DNA of 64,000 nt from Aquatica leii. Taxonomy: Eukaryota > Arthropoda > Insecta > Coleoptera > Lampyridae. Numbering within the stretch: the first letter of the stretch is position 1; each line of letters opens with the position of its first letter. Of the stretch, positions 10,617 to 23,649 are shown piece after piece. A model generated the notes under the pieces. It did not search any database. It was not told where the DNA came from and saw only the letters and a list, made by a program, of their open reading frames with translations. The position numbers and the translations under genes are program-made. The stretch lies in the NCBI GenBank assembly GCA_035610365.1, contig CM069435.1:69313389-69377388 (forward strand). The letters are read 5' to 3'.

Positions 10617-12829
10617 AACTAATTTAGTTTAGTATTTGTTACTGCAATTATTGAATGTATAGTTCAACAAAACTTGAAAATGCGTTAATAAAATTTAAAA
10701 ATTGAACATATTTCTTTATAAGGCGCCACTTATGTTTTGCGTTAGAACGTCAAAGACATTTGCTTCGGCGCTGTAAATAATATTTGTTTTTTTTCTTCAA
10801 TCGTAAGTTTTCTAAAAAAATTCGTGATTTCAGTGCTTTTTCTATTATGTTATGTTACATGGCGTTGTTTAGAAGTTAGTCCTCACTCTCCTAAGTGATT
10901 AAAAAACTCAGAGACAGAACAAAATTCTTTTTGACGGTATCCCCGTTATAAAAGAAACTATTTTTTTCTAAAAAATTTCATATTGATGATTTACAGTCAT
11001 GATTTTAAAATTACTAAACTGTTGATTAGGCTTGGTATTACTAAATGAATATCTCTTTATAAAATGTCAAATAATGTAGTAGATTGTTCAGATATACCAA
11101 ATATAATTGAAACTGTTGTTACAATGCTTTGTTTAATATCACATTAATAGAAACCAATGTATCACTTCCCCTTGCTATGAATAGTGTTACATAACCTTAT
11201 AATAAGATCTAAATTACATATATTTTCGTTTTAATATTACGCAGCTTTAAACAATGAAATGATGCATTTTTTTTCAAAACACGTGGAATATAATTAAATT
11301 GAAACTGTTTAGTATTTTTCTTATATGTATTTATTTGTTCTTTTTATAAAAATATCTTATGCAAACGTTATGTAAATCAATAAATAGAAGATTTGACAGA
11401 TTGATATTTTACTATTTACAAAATTTCAAACATAATACATGAACATATTCTACAGTAACTTTTGCTTTTTTTATGATTGAATATATAGAATAAAAATAGA
11501 GCAACACAAAACTAGTACCACAGCACGTATGTAAAATTTCCGTACTCATTTAAAAAACGTTAAACCGTTTCTAAAATTGTCGAGTGTATTTTGCATTTAT
11601 TAAAAAGTTAGATTTTCGTTCAATTTATGTGTAGCAATTGTCATCATTATTTCTTGGTGTATTTTATATATGCTAAATTATGTTCAAAATATGTTGATAT
11701 TTTATATAATAACTAAGTTATTACATGTTAATAAAATATTATTTTAAAAATTATTGTAAAACAAAAAAGTCAGATACGAATTGGTTGCCAACTGTATAAA
11801 CTAAATTAAATGCATTCCTAGAAACTTTTTATGATATTCAAATTGACTAGGTTTTGCTTCTTTCAACAAGAGCTTAGCGTTTAACTCTTTTACAATCCAC
11901 ACCTACAAAAAATTACATATTATTTTTATTCTATTAGCACTGTTGCTACAAATAGAAAGATTAATTTGATTTTGAGACATAAATAAGTGTAATTCAAGTA
12001 GATTTAACTGTACTCAACAGGACTAAAATTATAATTTATTTAAATAATCAAAAGAATGCATATATAATTAGTAAATTTTAATAAACAAGCTAAATTACTT
12101 ATTTTCACAAGCAATTATTAAGTCTAATTACTAACACATTTCTGTATCAGCTAAGAATTACAATAATGAACTCTATTTTTTTAGAGTTGGAGTCTATTGA
12201 CATTGATAAAAAAAAGTCCACCAAAAGTATAGAACTAGGTATTTTCCGGCTAAACTGTAACTTTTTACAAAAAAGAATTGCAGATTCACAAAGATTAGAA
12301 AAATGCCACCATTTTTGTTCCATAATTTTTTTACGTGCCTTATAAATTTTGAGTATGACGTCACAATTTTCTTTCTTAAATGAAAACTTGCGTTACTATA
12401 TTTTTTAAAATCTAACTGGTTTTAGAATTACTACTGTAAAACAATTTTTGTTCTAACGCTAATAGTTATTAAGAAAGGAATTTTAAAGATTGACAATCCG
12501 AATATTTTTAATTTATAATTAATAACTGTAAAAATGCAATTTAATTTAAAACATTAAAAAAAATATTTCATTACGCTTTAATTTATTGAATTGGTTCAAA
12601 ATTGCAAATTAAATTTCACTACTATGTACTATATATATACTTTGGTTCATATAGACCAGTTGATCTCAAACCCCTCAGTAAAAAACTACATAAATGCATA
12701 ATAGAAAAATTACAAATTTAACTTTGATGTCTTAAATGGTAAGTGGTGAAGTAAAAATAAAATATAAATAAAACATTTTGTTGATTAAGTATTTATTGAA
12801 ATTATAACTTTTGTCTTAAAATACAAAAA
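10617..12829. other. AT-rich DNA without recognised gene
   Basis: Long AT-rich stretch with no domain signal on either strand and no clear repeat structure visible by eye. Confidence 0.5.
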
Positions 12830-13125
12830 AAAATTAATGGCTTGGATGAACCTGATAGGATGTTATGACTGTATTTATGTCCGGCTCAATGTTTGTGAGT
12901 AGCAACCACAAGTACTAATTTCTAGTCGGTCTCTTTCTTCTGTGATGAAGTTCATAACGGCATTGAATCCACGTTCTACCAAATAGGAAGACGGAAAAGC
13001 AATCAACAGCTTCTGTACGATAACCCATAATGCTGGGTATAAAATTAGGATATGTTATGGTAACCAGAAATTTTCGTATCCTTCTCTGAACATTTGTGTA
13101 TAATTCAATAAGTTGCATCTTTCTT
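12830..13125 (-). pseudogene. hAT transposase-derived C-terminus (ZBED/SCAND3-like)
   Basis: Minus-strand translation gives the C-terminal dimerisation region of a hAT-type transposase. It reads, in order, FWLP.HILILYPALWVIVQKLLIAFPSSYLVERGFN, then AVMNFITEERDRLEIS, and a tail with NIEPDINTVITSYQVHPSH. The AFPSSYLVERGF.AV...T..R.RL string is the hallmark of the ZBED5/FAM200/SCAND3 group of domesticated or repetitive hAT proteins. The catalytic part is absent: the upstream side (above 13130) switches abruptly to an unrelated RTE LINE. One or two stops and a shift. The longest open frame at this place (12915-13118) is a different, non-coding frame. Confidence 0.8.
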
Positions 13126-13139
13126 TTTATGCTGTAAAA

Positions 13140-14130
13140 AAATTTTTTGAAGTCTATAAATACTATATGTATTTCATTATCCTTTTTCTATGTCCATTTC
13201 ATTTTTGTCTGCTGCTGGTGTTTTTCTTTAACCGTTCTTAATTTGGTTTCTGCTATTACTAGGTTATGATCAGTTTCTACACTTATTCCTCTCTATATCC
13301 TTACGTCATTTATCATGTTCTCTTTCTTCTTGTTATTTAAAATATGTTATCTTTTAATTACTTTTATTTTTTCCCGTTATAGCCTGTTGCCAGTCTGCAT
13401 AGTGTCATTCCATTATCTGATGTTGTTTCATGAATAGTTTCTTTTCTGCTACATATTTATAAAATTATCTCTACCTATTTTTTCGTTAAATCCCTTACTA
13501 CTATTAATGTGTCAGGTTTGAGCATTTTTCGCATGTTTCTTTCAGTTGTCGTAGATAACTTCTTTCTCTTCTGTTTTGCTCCTGTTGGTGCGTAAGCGTT
13601 TATTACGGATATGTCTATTGCATTTGTAATTCTAATGTTTATTTTTCCGTCTATTCTTCTAATCTGTATTAAGTCTGTTCTAAGCTTTTATCTAATCTAA
13701 ATGCAATCCCATAGTGTCCTTGTTATTCATTTCCACCGTATTGATTAATTTGCTGTATCTATTGTTCCTTCGCCTCCCCATTTTATTTCTTGTAGTGCCA
13801 CAATACTTATTTTGTACCAATCCATTTCTTTTCCTATCTTTTCCATTTTACCAATTCCAATAAAGTTCTAATGTTCCATATTCCTAGTCCTATCTTGTAT
13901 CGTTTTTCATTTTCATTTACTAATCTTTCTCCCAATCTGTTCAAATATTCTTTCTATTTTCTCCATTCCTTCTGCCATCCTTCTTCTTATACTGATCGTT
14001 TCTTTCGAAGTGGTGGTACTATTCTCTAATTTATTATAGTTGATTGTTTATATCCTTACTCAATTGTATAGAGTAAAACGGTCGACCCGCCGGACGTCTG
14101 ACCTCTATCAGTCAATTCTATTGTTCTAAT
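13140..14130 (-). pseudogene. RTE-type LINE, 5' part with AP endonuclease
   Basis: On the minus strand, from about 13910 down to 13190, fragments of an apurinic-like endonuclease of an RTE/craniofacial-development-2-like LINE can be read: a WNIRTL-like start, DWYKISIVALQEIKW.GEG (catalytic glutamate in LQEI.W), INAYAPTGAKQKRKK, and DHNLVIAETKLRT (the DH..V end of the endonuclease). 13930-14130 is probably 5' leader. The reverse transcriptase is not present; sequence changes to hAT below about 13130. Multiple stops. Possibly the same clade as the minus-strand remnant at 53.7-55.6 kb, which has the RT half. Confidence 0.75.
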
Positions 14131-15229
14131 TACTTTTTTCTTTAATTAATAGACAGTGCATTCTTCTATGTAAGGTGTGTTGCATATCCAATAAAATGTT
14201 GCAATGCCCTTACTTAATTTATTTGTAACTCTTTCTTATTTATTTACTTACTTTTAACGGTATGCAATTCTCCTGCTTCTGTATTTCTTATTTAACCTCA
14301 ATAGAATCTAAATCAAATCTGTATTTGCTCATTGTCGTGGTGTGATTTATTTAATTCCAGCTTCCAGGTTGTTATCTTCTGCTTCACTATCAATGCACTG
14401 TTTTTTGTTTGTACTAATATAATTCACTGCTAAAACTCAGTAAACCTCTGGAATCATACACAACGCATCAACTCCACTATATAATTGTTATTGTTATTTT
14501 TTTATCGCCCTCTAAAAAATATCTTAGATTCGGTTCTTGGCACGATTGTTCTACTTTAGTAATAGTTTTCTTTAAATACTTGTCAGTGTTACAACAAAAA
14601 TTGTTTCAGAGCAGTAATTCTAAATTTAGGTAGATTGCTAAAAAAAAAGGTATGACATACTCAAAAATTATATGAAAAATATATTGATAGAAAAGATGAC
14701 ATATTTAATAAACCTTTAAAAATCTGCAATTTTGTTTTAAGAAATATTAGAGAGAAATTTCTTTGGTACTTTAAACGGATCCGGTATATTAATTCAGTCC
14801 GTTATATGAACGCTTATAGAGAACACCGCCCTTTACAATATTACTTATTACATCCTATCGCATTAAGCGATCACATTTAACTAATATTTTCAAAAAGTTA
14901 CATCGGTAACAACTGTATTTTGAAGAAAAGAAATTGAAGTGATAGAATCAAATATTTACATGATAAATTGAAGCTAAAATCAATCGTAAATATTTACATT
15001 GGACGATACAATAGTGGGAGTGAAATAAAATTAAACTTTAGTAGAAAGCTCATATTTGTGTTGAGTTTACAATCAATTGTACTTCTGTGAAACAAAATAC
15101 ACCTGTAGTATAATCAAAACCAGCATTCTCAGTAAGAAGATTAGGTAAATAATATCTAATACCACAATAAACAATTTCAACCCTTTAGAAAGAGAGAGAA
15201 AAAATCAAAACACTAACACCAATTTTTTT
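14131..15229. other. AT-rich DNA, nothing recognised
   Basis: No motif, repeat pair or coding signal that I can support. Confidence 0.4.
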
Positions 15230-15905
15230 TAAATAAAACATCAAAGGACAAATAATGTGCTAATCAATGGACCAATTCTACAACAAAAAGCAGACGATTT
15301 TGTTAGGCATTTTGGCAAAGATTTTATTCGATCTCCTAGCTGGTTTTAATGTTTCCAAGGCCAATACGGTATAGTAGGAAAAAAAATTGGTAATAAAGCT
15401 ACCAGTGTTGATGATAGTATTGTATAATAATGGATATAACTGTAGTGGACTAGAAAATTGCTCTAGTAAGAAAATGTCTAAAACGGGACTAACGATCATT
15501 GTTGCAGTAAATATAAAAGAAAAAGCTTTTAGTTGTTGGCATATCTAAGAAACCAATATGCTTAAAAAACATACGCTCACTGCCGATAACATATGAAAAA
15601 AGTCATGGATGACGTAAATTTTTGAAGAATGGTTACAAAATTGAGACGCTAAATTAAAAATAATAAGAAAATTCTACTTTTGGTGTATAATTGTCTTACT
15701 CATCCGGTTGTTACTAAATTGAAGAACATTAAACTTGCGTTTTTACCATCAAATGTTACACCTTCACTGCAACCTATGAACCAAGGTGCTCAAAATCTCA
15801 TTATAGAAGACTGCAAGTGATAAAATTGATGAAAACCTCAACAGCAACTGCTTTGGCCATGTAGGTTTTATAGACCTCTGTGTTCCATAACTAATGATAA
15901 TGAAG
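15230..15905 (+). pseudogene. Tigger/pogo-like (jerky-type) transposase remnant
   Basis: Plus-strand pieces, in shifting frames, of a pogo/Tigger transposase. First comes the end of the CENP-B-type helix-turn-helix, with ILQQKADDFVRHFGKDFIRS (a known A..F...LG...F.AS.GW pattern). Then come catalytic-domain shreds: KTGLTIIVAVN, ISKKPICLKNIRSLPITYEK, and about 15655-15780 a VYNCLTHPV..LKNIKLAFLPSN string, where D is expected in the D.C.AH context but reads N. It ends TPSLQPMNQGA, where the family has LQPMDQG. At least five stops and several shifts. Both late acidic residues appear mutated. Dead. Confidence 0.75.
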
Positions 15906-17859
15906 AGCACAACATTTATTTATATTATCCCAATTAGACCAAAATATACGACCCACGTTTTATAAAAAATTCTAAAAATCAATTTCTTTCTTTAAACAAA
16001 AAATATACACAACATTATTATTATATAGCCTCGGAAAGGGAAGAACTATCACTTAAACAACAGTATTTTTCAATAAAAGGCTGTTTGCTTTAACTGTTTC
16101 TACACTTACACGTCTAATAACACTGCAATATTCTAGCAAACTAAAATTCGCCTCTATGAGCTATATCTTCAAGTGGTAAAGGTTGTACTTACGTTACCTT
16201 ACTACAGTGTAACAAAACTGACTAATCAACGGTAATTTACTGTACAAATTGCCTTTATAAAAATGCTAACACAATATATTAAATCTTAAATAACAGCTCC
16301 AAGTTAACAAAACAATAACAAATGCAAAAGAAGGTAACAAATAATCGACTTATATAATAAGTAATTTTTATAACATGATTTAAAAAGTAAAAAATTCAAT
16401 GCTGCAAATGACAAATAAAAAGCAAATTGCTTTGGAAAATAATTTTAGAGATTCCAGACAGGAAACCTGGCAACTGTTCTCATCATCATAATGTGACAGT
16501 AAAAGTGAAAGAAAACAAATTTTAAAACGTTAGATGAAGCATAACTATTAAATAATTAAAATATAATGTAAATTTGTTATAATAATTGCTTATCAATTTG
16601 AATTCGTCCTTCTTTTTTTTCTTCAGAATAATAATTTATTCTTTTATAGAAATAAACTTCAGAAAAAAACTGTAAAAAATGCAATTAAATTACTTTAATT
16701 CTCGTCCATTTCAAACTTGACAAACAGAATAAAATTAATCTTAGTTTATAACACATAACAACAAAGAGAGATAATCGTTTCAGTTATTTATACATTAAAA
16801 ACACACTTTTTTGCGTAATTTAAGAATCTTTTTCCTTAAAATAAAACATAAAATTAATGCTAAAAACGTTAGACGATTAAAAACCCTCATTTACACACAA
16901 GTTTAAAGTGATCGTACCGAAAGCTTCATTAAGCTCGTAAAACAAATTTAATAAAATCAGTTTCCTTAGTAAAAAGTTTTTATTCATTCGCGCCTTAAGA
17001 CAGTATCAAATTGTCAAATCATCTCGTGAAAATACCACAAAACTTAAAGATTGTTATACTGTCGGTTACATAAATGCGTGTACGAATTCTTTATAAGTTA
17101 ATAACAGAAAGAGTTATAAAGCATAAGATGAATTTAATTTCCAGGAAACACTAAAAGAAGTCTATGGCATACTTTATTGTTCCTTTATTGCTTTTCTATG
17201 TTCGAGATGTAAAAAAGTATAATTTTTCAAAACTGTCTTTGTTTTGCTTTTACGTTGTAGCGCTTAAGCATTGAATAAACGTATTTTAGGGCCTAAAAAT
17301 ATTGAACTTATATTGTTTTACGCCCTACTTGTAAAACTTTTGTTTTCGTTATTATCCACAGAATCACAACCACATTCATTTTTAGTAAATATTGTTATTG
17401 CTAGTTTAGAACGTTTATTAAATAAAAAAATTTTTATGTTATAATTACTGTTTAAACAACTTCTTTTAGTACATACAGTAAGGATAAAAAAATGTAATAA
17501 AAACACTTATTTAAATGTGTCTGTAGTAAGTTAAATCTGAGAAAATTTAAACCTGCTGCCAATTTGATAGAATTTTTACCACTTTTGAAATGAGTTAGTT
17601 ATATAAAATACATTTTATATATGTCTAACTCAGTCTGCTCATATGTCAAAACCATTTCCAATATAAATTTAATTATGTTTCTTCTGGTTATTTTTTGACT
17701 CTTCTTAAATATTTTGTATTGATAGCCTGTGTTTTACTTCTACTCAGTTCGTACATTAAAATCTATTTGTTTACGCTGAATTATAATATTGCAGCAACAC
17801 TAAAGCCTTCATAAATCTCATTCTCCATATTTCCGTCTCTATCTATTATTAAAAAAAAC
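15906..17859. other. AT-rich DNA without recognised gene
   Basis: No supported coding sequence. Short frames such as 17318-17506 minus show no domain and have the composition of the surrounding DNA. Confidence 0.45.
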
Positions 17860-19625
17860 ATTTCTTTGTCAGATACTAGTCCTACAATTGATACAACTCA
17901 AAAACAGTATAAAAAATTTCAGTTTGATGTTTTAAAAAAATATATACAGAGCTATGTGCAGAGTTTTTACTGTCTCTTCACAATAATGATAATTTTTCGC
18001 AAAAAGACGTGTTTCAAATTCAAGAAAATGCAAATAAATGTTTATTAAATCCATTATTAGATACTTTTGTTTTTGTTAACATTCTCAAAATCATTAAGCG
18101 CTATCATATTGAGCGTTTGCTCAAAAAATTTGATATGGGGACTCTAATATTATTTGAGCATAACTTAGAACAATGGGGAGAATGTATTGGATTACCATTT
18201 AGATCCTCCATAGAACCAATGTTCTATCGGCAAAATCTAAATAATCCCCAACTTCCTCTTCCGGGACATTTAGAGCTCATACACCAGCAAATCGTTTCAA
18301 ACCGTATGAAAAATCCCTGACTCCTGATGATGTTCAGAGCCTCAACGATACTATTCAACTAGCAAATATTTTAAACGAAACTTCAAGAGGAAAGATACTC
18401 GTTGAGTATTACAATAAATTTTCCAAATTTGAAGAACAGAGGACTTCACTTATATTAGTTATTGCATTTTATTTTGAAGAAAGAAGAAAAAAATGGTAAG
18501 AAGCTATTAAATTAAATGTAGAACAGATTTAGAGAAAAAATGGAATTTAAGAAATACATTTATACTAAGTCTAATTTTGTTACAGGAGTACTACAGAACT
18601 AGCAAAAGAGGGAAGAACGATTTATACCAAATTATGCAATTTAACATCTTTTAAAACAACGGTTTTCAAACACGTGTCTGAAGAAAAAAAACAAAAAAAA
18701 GAACAAAGCTTCTAGTCTAGGCTTTAAGGAGATTTAGGTAAAAGTTAGTTACCATATGATTTTATTTTTAATGTATTGTGTATAGTACCAGAAGAAAATG
18801 CAGACAGACCAATTTGATGCTACCTAGAAAGCTTGTAGTCAATTTCGTCTACAATTTATCAAGTCGTCTGACGATACAACTCAAATAATAAAGAAATGGC
18901 CTATTCATAAAAGCCCTTTGGGATTTCGGTAAAATTATTAAAAGATTTTGGTTCTATTTTCCAACCCATTCTACTTTAGATCGACATGGATTTTAGAGCG
19001 GGTCTCAAAAGTAAAAATGGATTGTTAACAATGGGATCAAAACTTTGAAAAAACCCTTTCCTTTTTAATGATGAAGAACCACGTTAAAGACCGAAATATA
19101 AAAGCAATTATTAAAAAGCTGAGCTCTAAACCAGGAACGGAAAGTAAGCATCCTAATAAGCATTTTCAACATTTTTATTTATAAGATAACAAATACCAGT
19201 TTGTTTCTAAAATTATTAAATTCCATTTGCTTTTTTAGAGGCATACATTATCATTTTGTTTGTTTTTTACAGATAGTTGTAATGCAGCATTATTTTGGGC
19301 CTTACAAGGGTATCCGGTACCTACTAATAAAGTTGTCAAAAAAGACTTTAACAGGCAAAAAAGTACAAAATTTACTATTAAGGATGCCCAGGAATTTTTC
19401 TTGGAAAAAATTATCCAGAAATTGAAGAGATAATTGCTCATTTAACATTGAACAAGATATATTTTCTATTGAAAAAATATTTGTAAAATTTGATAAAATA
19501 AAGTACAAATTCACAAATGTTTTAAGAGCTTTAGACATTTGCTTTAAAATTATGTATTTGTTTTATCTCAAATTTCCAGCGGAATCTGAAATGTTTTATA
19601 GTTTTATTGAAAATTATTATTAAAA
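17860..19625 (+). pseudogene. decayed copy of a multi-exon gene family (function unknown)
   Basis: A gene-like locus with usable introns. Block 1 (about 17875-18495) reads FLLSLHNNDNFSQKDVFQIQ, then after a 1-nt shift near 18265 TPDDVQSLNDTIQLAN and GKILVEYYNKFSKFEEQR. It ends inside a Trp codon at 18495. The intron 18496-18585 (GT-AG) joins in phase to WSTTELAKEGRTIYTKLCNLT. A third block from 18792 contains KKWPIHKSPLGF and an in-frame TAG. The intron 19144-19272 again splices in phase (SSKPGTE-N-SCNAALFWALQG). The last block ends ALDICFKIMYLFYLKFPAES..FYSFIENYY at TAA 19621. I recall similar repetitive uncharacterised insect proteins but cannot name the family. Two or more frameshifts and a nonsense codon argue for a pseudogene. 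Confidence 0.6.
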
Positions 19626-20497
19626 TCATCAAAAACTATTTGTAAATACATATTGTGTCCGAGTATTTATCTCGAAATTCATTCAATCTAAATTAGTGAA
19701 AAACAAAAATTCAAAAAAATCTCCAGGAATGCAAGATTTTTCCAATTTATCTCCTGCCTTACAAACCTTTCTACATTCCCAACTTAAAAATTCCGTTTCC
19801 AAATCTCATGCAGGTCATAGACCTACGTGCTCATCTTATAGTCAAATTCCCATCCATTTCATATCCGTCCTTACACTTCTTGAGATAATGTAATTTAATG
19901 AAAAATATGATACGCATTCTGTTTCTTCAATAGAAAATTTCACTCTAAAACTACTTATTCAGTAAATAAATACTGTTTATACTATAAAATACAAAACTTT
20001 TGCTGAGATAAATTATTATCAAACTAATCGTTTTGATATAAACTATTTTATTAATAAAAAATACCAATTTTGTAATGGAATCTACGTATTACCCAAAACT
20101 AGTAATTTTAATAAATTAACATTGTTCACAACTATATTTAGTTTTTTTTGTCATTGTTCGATTGATGTTTGTTAAGATAACTAACTGTATAATAACCAAT
20201 TATTGAAAAAATTGATTATGTTCATCAACAATACAACCAAACAATTCTGCAGTATTCTGTATATATTTTTTATGTATTTTATTATTCTGATTTTGTTAAC
20301 AAATTTTACATAAATAAATTTTATTTTAAATTGAAACAATTGTTTTATTTATAGCATTTAAATGTTAATTAATATAAATATGAGATGGCGCTACGATGTA
20401 GACTTCTATAATTCGACAAAAATAGTTCTTAAGTCAAACATAGATGTCCATAGTGTCAAAAAATTTTTTATACACGGAGTTACATTATCTTTGATAG
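19626..20497. other. AT-rich DNA, nothing recognised
   Basis: The 65-codon frame at 19696-19893 shows no recognisable domain. Nothing else seen. Confidence 0.4.
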
Positions 20498-20500
20498 TTA

Positions 20501-20748
20501 GGTTCAGATACAATCGCAATTAAAGGTTCTAAATTAAGGAATGCGCCGGCGTTAATACCTGAGAGTCGTTTGAAGAAGGGTGTTCCGCAGCAAGATTACT
20601 TTGTTGCAATTTCTAAAAATTCTATGAATAACTATTTCGGAACAGCCCAAAAATCGAATTATGCTTCTGCAATCATGTCGCAACCTCTAACGAATGAAAC
20701 ATCACTTTTGTGTTTATTACTTTTTGGCACCAATGGGAGTTCATAAAA
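20501..20748 (+). pseudogene. unidentified coding-like fragment
   Basis: About 82 open codons with no good start, unusually mixed composition for this region: SRLKKGVPQQDYFVAISKN, then MNNYFGTAQKSNYASAIMSQ and PLTNETSLLCLLLFGTNGSS before TAA. A decayed continuation in other frames runs to about 20990 (for example KITPHTIIETAPRVTTGKLH). It looks like a host-protein or element fragment, but I do not recognise it. No intron signals noticed, so a processed pseudogene is possible. Confidence 0.35.
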
Positions 20749-21039
20749 AGCAAGCGTCAAAAAATGGATTTAGCAATTACAAGGTTTTCGTCAGGTGAAG
20801 ACACTCGACTGCTCAAGTCTATGAGAATAAACACTTTATTACCGTCATCACAACATTACAATTGGACATGGTTTCAAATTAATTTGTCCAAGACATTCAA
20901 GATAAGATAACTCCGCACACAATTATTGAAACAGCACCTCGTGTTACAACTGGGAAATTACATTGCTACTCCAGCAAATCTGTTTGAATAAATAAACAAC
21001 GTTTCTAAAGTTAAACATCTTTTAATAGTTTCCGATTTC

Positions 21040-22275
21040 TAACTAGAAGATGAAATAAACTTCTCGGCTGCCTAAAGAAGGAGTAGACGTAGAGGACTGG
21101 ATACATAAATGATGTATTCAAAAAGTATACATGATGGTCCACGTTCGCAGACAAGGTAATTTTCAGCAGTTAACGCCTTTTGAGAGAGGGCAAATTATTA
21201 GTATGTAGAAAGCTGGGTTGAGATATCCTGAAAACGCCAGAAGGTTAAGACGTACTCATTCAACAATATTAAGAACTTTTCGAGGAAGGCAGAAGGAACA
21301 GTTGCAAACACGGCGTAGAGATACTAGACGACCCAAAGTCACGCATAAACGAGAAGATCGTTTGTTAAGAAGAAGGCCCTTGGGAACCACTGCGTTCAGT
21401 TGGAACAAACTGGATACGAGCAATTAGACGCAAAGTCTCTATGACAATTGTTTATCGTCAAATCCGCTCTTTTAAATTGCGATCATATCGACCAAATTCC
21501 CGTATTTCTCTAACACCTCACAACCAGACTTCAATAGTGCCAAGCCAGACAACACTGGCTACATAAATAGAACAACATTATTTTTTCTGATGAGTCTAGG
21601 TTCTGTTTATGGCACTCAGAAGGACGTACACGTGTGCGGAAACCTAGAGAACAACGCTACGATTTACAGTTTGTACAAAAAAGACATACTGGCTTAACAT
21701 CTAGTGTAATGGTTTGGGGTGGCATTTATTAAGGAGGCCGCTCTCCTTTAACATTTATCCAATGCACGTTAAATGCTCGACGTTACATCGACAACGTCTT
21801 AGAACCAGTTCTTCTACCTTTTCTTCAAGAACGTCCAGAAGCTATCTTCCAACAAGATAATGCGCGACCGCATGTGGCAGTAATGACACAAAAAGTTTTT
21901 GAAGAGAATGGCGTAAATTTGCTACCGTGGCCTGCTAGATCGCTAGATTTATCGCCAATAGAACATGTCTGGGACATGATGAACAGATGACTGCGTCATC
22001 TACCTCATCCTTCAAATACCATAGAAGAATTGCGACAACAGCTTCAAATAGCCTGGGATGAGATACCCCAGGACGCAACAAATCACTTTGTTTCTAGTAT
22101 GCCTAGAAGGGTAACTTCTTGCATACAAGCACGTGGTGATGTTACACATTAATGACATTTTTTCAAAAAAACGTTGTGTTCCAAATTGTAATCATTTATT
22201 TGTTTATATACAAAGTTTTAGCCCTCCACGTCTACTCCTTCTATGTGGTGCATTTTATTTGAAACCCAGTGTATA
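21040..22275 (+). mobile_element. Tc1-like DNA transposon, inactivated
   Basis: Transposase of the Tc1/mariner superfamily. From about 21130 the N-terminal region reads VRRQGNFQQLTPFERGQI (paired-like HTH). The HTH and linker follow at 21218-21427. The catalytic triad is all visible: FSDESRFCLW near 21583 (first D), AIFQQDNARPHVA near 21841-21879 (second D), and DLSPIEHVWDMMNR near 21947-21988 (E, DD34E spacing). The C-terminus runs to CIQARGDVTH with the stop near 22150. Stops replace residues near 21207, 21549, 21730 and 21988, and there are shifts near 21390-21560. Inverted repeats with GAAGGAGTAGACGT lie at 21075-21097 and 22221-22243. The right outer end is probably GAAACCCAGTGTATA (about 22261-22275); the left outer end is not clear. 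Confidence 0.85.
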
Positions 22276-23649
22276 TGGTATGTCGTATTTTTCTTTAAGA
22301 TTTGAAGATCTTGGTTAAAAAAGAACCGACATTACGTTAAAGAAAAATTTCTTATCTACAAACAGTTGCATCTGCATTGAACTTAATGCACATGGATTGC
22401 TAAAACTCGTTATGCAAATATAATATAAAATTAAACAAAAATGTGCTAAAAAAATCCAAAAAAGTCAATTACAGATGGAAAAAAGACAATTGGTACGAAT
22501 TCAGAAAATCAATCGAATATGGTGATAGCACTGATACCAAAAATTTTAAGAATTTATATTGATATTTATACTTATTATTTCAGTTTATTCGGTATACATC
22601 TATTTTTCATACAATTTATATAAAAAGTTTAATCAAAAAACAAAAATAAATCAGATTATTATTATTAGAAATTGTATTTTCTACAAGCTCAATTTACGAT
22701 TATTAACACAAACATATTTCATTGCAAATTACTGATTTGTTAGTAGTCGCACATTAAAAGATGCGAAATTGCAACAAATTTTAGCAATTTGCTAAATAAA
22801 CATAATTTTAGTTTATGCATAAATTTCTTAAAAACGTAAAAACTATAATACACAAAAAAAATTGTAGTAAACATAATTGCATTTTGCAAAATAAAATGTG
22901 CTATATTCATTCAGACTATAAAACATCGGAAAATAAATATAAAAAATCCTGACTAGAATAGGTGATGCATATGACGAATAACCGGAAGCTATTATCTAAA
23001 AATGCAATAAATCGCATGCAACTTGGCGTATCTATATACAGCATTATTGTTTGCAAATACGTATAATACTTTATTAAAAAAATATTGTTACGTATCATTT
23101 TGTATTAAAAGTTCAAGGTACATCAATAATTCGAATAATCAAATTCTAAAACTCCACATCTGTACATAAATCAATGTCATTTGTCATTTAAATCCATATT
23201 TTGTAGGATATAAACGTTAATATAATTATTATTTGCGAAACCCAATTTTTTTTTAAATTGTAAAGTAATATTTACAAGACAGCTGTGATTTAAACGTAGT
23301 CTTTTTGTATTCACCCAAAAATATCTTATTTTTTGTAACTAAAATAACAAAATTGCACAATGGCAATTTAGATTTGCAGACAATTTTTAAACCGCCAAAG
23401 TAAATTAAAAATAATACTGCTCATTTTTCGTTTTTCAACGTAAGAAACAAAATCGTATAAAATGAACAAAAATCTTTACAACGCGCTAGTTAAGATATAG
23501 CTAAAATCCACAATTTTCAACTATTCTTCAATCAGTGCCAAGTTTTTACAAGCAATTTTATACACGTTATTGATTTAGTTATATAATAAAATATCTGCAC
23601 AAACACATCTTGTTGTGCTGCCAACATCGTCAAACGTCGATATTCGTTT
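22276..23649. other. AT-rich DNA without recognised gene
   Basis: Nothing supported on either strand; the small frame 22916-23098 minus shows no domain. Confidence 0.45.

Noticed and set aside
12915-13118. 67-codon minus-strand ORF
   Set aside because: It is an open but wrong frame over the hAT remnant; the neighbouring minus-strand frame carries the recognisable AFPSSYLVERGF region.
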